From assembly GCF_014197535.1 (NCBI RefSeq), contig NZ_JACIFV010000027.1, forward strand, positions 24,953 through 88,952: DNA of 64,000 bases, given 5' to 3'. Positions 59,895-64,000 of this stretch are shown piece by piece; the first letter of the stretch is position 1, and each line of letters starts with the position of its first letter. The notes under the pieces are model-generated. The model searched no databases, was not told where the DNA came from, and worked only from the letters and a program-made list of their open reading frames with translations. The translations under genes were made by a program, and so were the position numbers. The stretch comes from Rhizobium aethiopicum (GTDB lineage Bacteria; Pseudomonadota; Alphaproteobacteria; Rhizobiales; Rhizobiaceae).

Positions 59895-62207
59895 TTATGC
59901 CGGCTGCGATGCCTCGACGACGGCAAGCGCCGCCATATTGACGACGCCGCGCGAGGTGACCGAGGGAGCGAGAATGTGGGCGGGCAGGGCGGCGCCGAGT
60001 AGGATCGGGCCGACATGCAGTCCATCCGTCATCGACTTCACCACGCCGAAGGTGATGTTGGCGGCGTCGAGGTTCGGGAAGACGAGCAGATTCGCCTCGT
60101 CATGCAGCGTCGTATCCGGCATGACCCGCTTGCGCAGCGCTTCGGTGATGGCGCTTTCGCCGTGCATTTCGCCGTCGACTTCGAGATCGGGCGCGGTTTC
60201 GCGAATGAGTTGCAGGGCGTTGCGCATCTTGGTCGCACTTTCGGATTCGCGCGAGCCGAAGTTGGAGTGCGAGACGAGGGCGGCGCGCGGCGTGATGCCG
60301 AAGCGGCGAATTTCCTCGGCCGCCATGACAGTCGCCTCGGCAACTTCCTCCGCGCTCGGGTTGAAGGTCACGTAGGTGTCGGTGAAGAAGGTGGCGCCGC
60401 GCTGCGAGATCATCAGGCTGAGCGCCGAGAAATCGCGGACATCCTTGCGCTTGCCGATGATCTGGCGCACGTCGCGCAGGTGTTTCTCGTAACGGCCTTC
60501 GAGGCCGCAGATCAGCGCATCGGCCTCGCCGCGCTTCAGCGCCAGCGCGCCGATGACGGTCGTGTTGGTGCGCACGATAGTGCGGGCAGCTTCCGGGATG
60601 ACACCGCGCCGGCCGACGAGTGAGAAATAGAGATCGACATATTCGCGGAAGCGCGGATCGTCTTCCGGGTTGATGACCTCGAAATCCTGCAATGGCCGGA
60701 TGCGCAGACCGTAGCGCTTGAGGCGTGTCTCGATGACCTGCGGGCGGCCGATCAGGATCGGTTTGGCCAAACCTTCCTCAAGCAGCACCTGGGCGGCGCG
60801 TAGCACGCGCTCATCCTCGCCTTCGGAGAAGATGACGCGCTTTCGCTCGGCGGCCTTTGCCGCAGTGAAGATCGGCTTCATGACGAAGCCGGAGCGGAAG
60901 ACGAAACGGTTCAGCTGATCGAGATAGGCGTCGAAATCCTGAATTGGTCGGCGCGCGACGCCGCTCTGTTCAGCGGCCTTGGCGACTGCTGGGGCGATGC
61001 GCAGGATGAGGCGCGGATCGAAGGGGGAAGGGATCAGATAGTCGGGGCCGAAGACCGGGGTCTCGCCGGAATAGGCCCGGGCAGCGACATCGGAGGGTTC
61101 TTCGCGGGCAAGCGCTGCGATGGCGCGCACGGCGGCCATCTTCATTTCCTCGTTGATCGTCTCGGCGCCGCAATCGAGCGCGCCGCGGAAGATATAGGGG
61201 AAGCAGAGGACGTTGTTGACCTGGTTGGCAAAATCCGAGCGGCCGGTGCAGATCATCGCGTCGGGGCGGGCGGCGCGGGCGAGATCCGGCATGATCTCCG
61301 GCGTCGGATTGGCAAGCGCCATGATCAGCGGCTTGTCTGCCATCTGCGCCAGCAGCTCCGGTTTCAGGACGCCGGCGGCCGAGAGACCGAGGAAGACATC
61401 GGCGCCGCCGATATTTTCGGCGAGCGTGCGCGTGTCGCTCTTCTGGGCATAGACGGACTTCCATTCGTCCATCAGTTCGGTGCGGCCCTCGTAGACGAGG
61501 CCTTCAATATCATGAACCCAGATGTTTTCGCGTCTAGCGCCGAGCGTCACCAGCAGATTGAGGCAGGCAAGGGCGGCCGCACCGGCGCCAGAGGCGACGA
61601 TCTTGACGTTCTCGATCGCCTTGCCGGCAAGTTCCAGACCGTTGAGGATCGCGGCAGCGACGATGATCGCGGTACCGTGCTGGTCGTCGTGGAAGACCGG
61701 GATTTTCATCTTCTCGCGCAGGCGCCGCTCGACCTCGAAACATTCCGGCGCCTTGATGTCTTCCAGGTTGATGCCGCCAAAGGTCGGCTCCAGCGAGGAA
61801 ACGGTCGCGACCATCTGCTCGACGCTCGCGGCGTCGATCTCGATGTCAAAGACGTCGATACCGGCGAATTTCTTGAAGAGCACGGCCTTGCCCTCCATGA
61901 CCGGCTTCGAAGCCAGCGGTCCGATATTGCCGAGACCGAGAACGGCGGTGCCGTTGGAAATGACGGCGACGAGATTGGCGCGCGAGGTATATTCGGCGGC
62001 CATCTCCGGATTGTCGCGGATGGCAAGGCAGGGGGCTGCGACGCCAGGCGAATAGGCAAGCGCGAGGTCGCGCTGGTTGCCAAGCGGCTTGGTCGCCTGG
62101 ATCTCCAGCTTGCCGGGGCGGGGATAGCGGTGGAAGAAGAGCGCCTGCTCGTCGAGATCGCCGCCCGGCAGGTTCTTGTCCGTCTTGGATTTATCCTGGT
62201 GATCCAT
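59895..62207 (-). CDS. maeB: Malic enzyme with phosphotransacetylase-like C-terminal domain
   Basis: A 770-residue hybrid enzyme. Residues 15-180 are the malic N-terminal domain (LAYSPGVAAPCLAI, metal/substrate EDIKAPECF), 180-430 the NAD(P)-binding domain (IVASGAGAAALACLNLL) and 435-770 a PTA_PTB-like domain (RVIFSEGEDERVLRAAQVL) without proven acetyltransferase activity. It decarboxylates malate to pyruvate. Rhizobia have an NAD-preferring (Dme) and an NADP-preferring (Tme) form of this size, and Dme is needed for nitrogen fixation in Sinorhizobium; sequence alone does not tell which this is. ATG at 62207 follows GGAGG. Confidence 0.93.
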   Translation of the reverse strand: MDHQDKSKTDKNLPGGDLDEQALFFHRYPRPGKLEIQATKPLGNQRDLALAYSPGVAAPCLAIRDNPEMAAEYTSRANLVAVISNGTAVLGLGNIGPLASKPVMEGKAVLFKKFAGIDVFDIEIDAASVEQMVATVSSLEPTFGGINLEDIKAPECFEVERRLREKMKIPVFHDDQHGTAIIVAAAILNGLELAGKAIENVKIVASGAGAAALACLNLLVTLGARRENIWVHDIEGLVYEGRTELMDEWKSVYAQKSDTRTLAENIGGADVFLGLSAAGVLKPELLAQMADKPLIMALANPTPEIMPDLARAARPDAMICTGRSDFANQVNNVLCFPYIFRGALDCGAETINEEMKMAAVRAIAALAREEPSDVAARAYSGETPVFGPDYLIPSPFDPRLILRIAPAVAKAAEQSGVARRPIQDFDAYLDQLNRFVFRSGFVMKPIFTAAKAAERKRVIFSEGEDERVLRAAQVLLEEGLAKPILIGRPQVIETRLKRYGLRIRPLQDFEVINPEDDPRFREYVDLYFSLVGRRGVIPEAARTIVRTNTTVIGALALKRGEADALICGLEGRYEKHLRDVRQIIGKRKDVRDFSALSLMISQRGATFFTDTYVTFNPSAEEVAEATVMAAEEIRRFGITPRAALVSHSNFGSRESESATKMRNALQLIRETAPDLEVDGEMHGESAITEALRKRVMPDTTLHDEANLLVFPNLDAANITFGVVKSMTDGLHVGPILLGAALPAHILAPSVTSRGVVNMAALAVVEASQPA

Positions 62208-62442
62208 TGCCGCCTCCGTGCACGTCTTTTTCTGGAGTTCCCTCCATACATCAATCGGATACGGCCGACAGTATGGAAATGAGGGCTGGGAGAAGTTTTC
62301 GCGAGACGGGCGTGTCCCACAGCGGGCCGGCCGAGTATCGGCATCGCCGGTACTAATCCTTTTGGAAAACTTGTTTGACGCCCCCTGCGAGCGCAAGATG
62401 CCGGCCGCGACGGTGCGGGGCGCCGGTCGCATGGAGGAAATC

Positions 62443-63882
62443 ATGGACAATTTGAACCTGACGACCCTGCAACGGGATCAGACGATGGTCAATGACGCGG
62501 CCATGGATGCGTTTGCCGCCGGTTTTCGCGGCAGTCTCCTGACCAGCAAAGACATGAATTACGGCGAGGCGCGGGCGATCTGGAATGCGATGATCGATCG
62601 CCGGCCGGGTCTGATCGCGCGCTGCGCAGGGGCGGCTGATGTCGTGCGCGCGGTGCGCCTTGCACGCGATAACAATCTGCTCGTTTCGGTGCGCGGCGGC
62701 GGGCACGGCATTGCCGGCAATGCCGTCTGCGAGGGGGGTGTCGTCATTGATCTGTCTCCGATGAAGTCCGTGCGGGTCGATCCCGAGACGCGTCGCGCCA
62801 GGATCGAGCCGGGCGCTACGCTCGGCGATGTCGACAAGGAAACGCTGGCCTTCGGGCTGGTGCTGCCGACCGGCATCAACTCCACGACCGGCATAGCCGG
62901 CCTGACGCTCGGCGGCGGCTTCGGCTGGCTCACGCGCAAATTCGGGCTGACCCTCGACAATCTGATTTCGGTCGATGTGGTGACGGCCGATGGCGAACTG
63001 GTGAAGGCGAGCGAGACCGAACGGCCGGACCTGTTCTGGGCCCTGCGCGGCGGCGGCGGCAATTTTGGCGTCGTCACCTCCTTCGAATTCCAGCTCAACC
63101 CGCTCCATCCCGAAGTTTTCGCCGGACTGGTCGTGCATCCCTTCGCCGATGCGGAAAACGTTCTCAGGGAGTATCGCGAGGCGCTGGAAACAGCACCCGA
63201 CGAGCTGACCTGCTGGGTGGTGATGCGCCAGGCGCCGCCGCTGCCGTTCCTGCCGGCCGAATGGCACGGCAAGGAAATCGTAGTGCTCGCCATGTGCTAT
63301 TGCGGGGACATGGTGGCGGGCGAAAAGGCCGCAGCCGGATTGCGCGGGATCGGAAAACCGATCGCCGACATTGTCGGCCCAATGCCGTTCGTCGGCTGGC
63401 AACAGGCATTCGACCCGCTTCTAACGCCCGGTGCTCGTAACTATTGGAAGAGCCAGGATTTCACCTCCCTTTCCGATGCGGCAATCGAGGTTCTCATAAA
63501 TGCGGTGCGGACGTTGCCAGGGCCGGAATGCGAAATATTCATCGGCCATGTCGGCGGCGCCGCCGGCCGCGTGCCGACCGAAGCCACGGCATTTCCACAG
63601 CGCAGTTCGCATTTCGTCATGAATGTGCATGCGCGCTGGCGGGAGACCGAGATGGACGGAAGCTGTATCGGCTGGGCGCGCGAGCTCTTCGAGGCGACCA
63701 AGGCGCATGCTGTGGGCACTGCCTACATCAACTTCATGCCGGAGGACGAGACCGATCGGGTGGAAATGGCTTACGGGGCCAATTATGCGCGCCTTTCCGA
63801 AATCAAGCTGCGCTACGATCCCAACAATCTGTTCCGGATGAACCAGAACGTGAAGCCGATGGCGGCCGTGCGAGCTGCGTGA
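62443..63882 (+). CDS. FAD-linked oxidase of the berberine-bridge (BBE) family
   Basis: A 479-residue flavoprotein. The FAD-binding domain spans residues 50-220 and includes VSVRGGGHGIAGNAVCEGG, whose His is the expected covalent FAD attachment, TGIAGLTLGGGFGWLTRKFG and RGGGGNFGVVTSFEF. The C-terminal BBE segment YGANYARLSEIKLRYDPNN closes the protein. Family members oxidise sugars, alcohols or alkaloids with oxygen or another acceptor. There is no signal peptide. ATG at 62443 follows GGAGGAAATC. It is divergent from the malic enzyme gene; its substrate is unknown. Confidence 0.92.
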   Translation: MDNLNLTTLQRDQTMVNDAAMDAFAAGFRGSLLTSKDMNYGEARAIWNAMIDRRPGLIARCAGAADVVRAVRLARDNNLLVSVRGGGHGIAGNAVCEGGVVIDLSPMKSVRVDPETRRARIEPGATLGDVDKETLAFGLVLPTGINSTTGIAGLTLGGGFGWLTRKFGLTLDNLISVDVVTADGELVKASETERPDLFWALRGGGGNFGVVTSFEFQLNPLHPEVFAGLVVHPFADAENVLREYREALETAPDELTCWVVMRQAPPLPFLPAEWHGKEIVVLAMCYCGDMVAGEKAAAGLRGIGKPIADIVGPMPFVGWQQAFDPLLTPGARNYWKSQDFTSLSDAAIEVLINAVRTLPGPECEIFIGHVGGAAGRVPTEATAFPQRSSHFVMNVHARWRETEMDGSCIGWARELFEATKAHAVGTAYINFMPEDETDRVEMAYGANYARLSEIKLRYDPNNLFRMNQNVKPMAAVRAA

Positions 63883-64000
63883 AGAGCGTAGAAGACCCCG
63901 CCCCAAACCCCTCCCCACAAGGGGCAGGGCTGTCCGGGGAAATTGTCAGGCATAAAAGAAAGCCATTTGGTTTGGCGATGTTTTGGGTTTTGGCCGGCTT
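63883..64000. other. 3' flank with GC-rich repeat-like sequence
   Basis: The last 118 bases hold a CCCTCCCCACAAGGGG-type imperfect inverted sequence common in rhizobial intergenic DNA (63908-63929), with no gene start visible before the window ends. Confidence 0.4.

Noticed and set aside
59895..62450. An 81-residue N-terminal extension of the malic enzyme
   Set aside because: The extension lacks family similarity, overlaps the region upstream of the divergent oxidase gene, and the ATG at 62207 has a strong ribosome-binding site.

Overview
The window looks like a chromosomal stretch of a Rhizobium-group alphaproteobacterium (R. leguminosarum / R. etli type). The evidence is a high GC content with strong GC3 bias, several families of palindromic intergenic repeats of the kind scattered through rhizobial chromosomes (RIME-like), and gene content such as a class II DAHP synthase, a malic enzyme with a phosphotransacetylase-like tail and riboswitch-controlled bluB. 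I saw no tRNA, rRNA, CRISPR array, prophage or insertion sequence. Most of the window is ordinary chromosome with metabolic cassettes set into it.

Layout. 1-2.2 kb: the 5' end of mobA, an EamA exporter and an SDR dehydrogenase. 2.5-12.4 kb: a carbohydrate cassette. Two SDR dehydrogenases and a ribose-type ABC transporter run leftward. A split transketolase, an FGGY kinase and a SorC-type regulator run rightward. A 36-bp palindrome overlaps the likely rightward promoter. 12.4-16.3 kb: a FecBCD-type metal-chelate ABC transporter, divergent from a SAM methyltransferase across an imperfect palindrome. 16.6-23.5 kb: moaA, a DUF971 protein, LtrA, a MarR regulator divergent from an alpha/beta hydrolase, an FMN-type oxidase-fold protein and a diguanylate cyclase. 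23.7-28.1 kb: both fumarase classes flanking a VCBS-like protein. 28.5-38 kb: an L,D-transpeptidase, gph, rpiA, a DUF2059 protein, acylphosphatase, glutathione reductase, a TadG-like VWA protein and class II DAHP synthase. 38-44.4 kb: an MsbA-like exporter, a GFA protein, a DUF1003 protein, nadE, a TolB-like protein and an orphan secreted protein.

44.5-46.9 kb is the most interesting regulatory stretch. A class I DAHP synthase is preceded by a short open frame encoding a Tyr/Phe-rich peptide and by a terminator that can form mutually exclusive hairpins, which is a textbook attenuator. The divergent bluB carries a cobalamin riboswitch. 46.9-51.6 kb: a DUF2865 protein, a DGPF protein/ECF sigma pair (ECF42-like) followed by a VOC gene broken by an amber codon behind an ECF42-like promoter, a COQ7-like protein and an RNase H. 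51.8-59.8 kb: a GntR regulator divergent from a seven-gene operon. That operon holds an AbgB-like amidohydrolase, an M28-fold protein lacking the usual catalytic Glu pair and an amino-acid-type ABC transporter with two paralogous binding proteins. 59.9-63.9 kb: malic enzyme and a BBE-type flavin oxidase.

How the genes work together. The two catabolic cassettes (2.5-12.4 kb and 51.8-59.8 kb) each have their own importer, enzymes and regulator, with candidate operators visible in the divergent intergenic regions; their substrates are inferred, not proven. Coordinates are based on manual reading. Start codons were moved inward where a ribosome-binding site or family N-terminus supported it.
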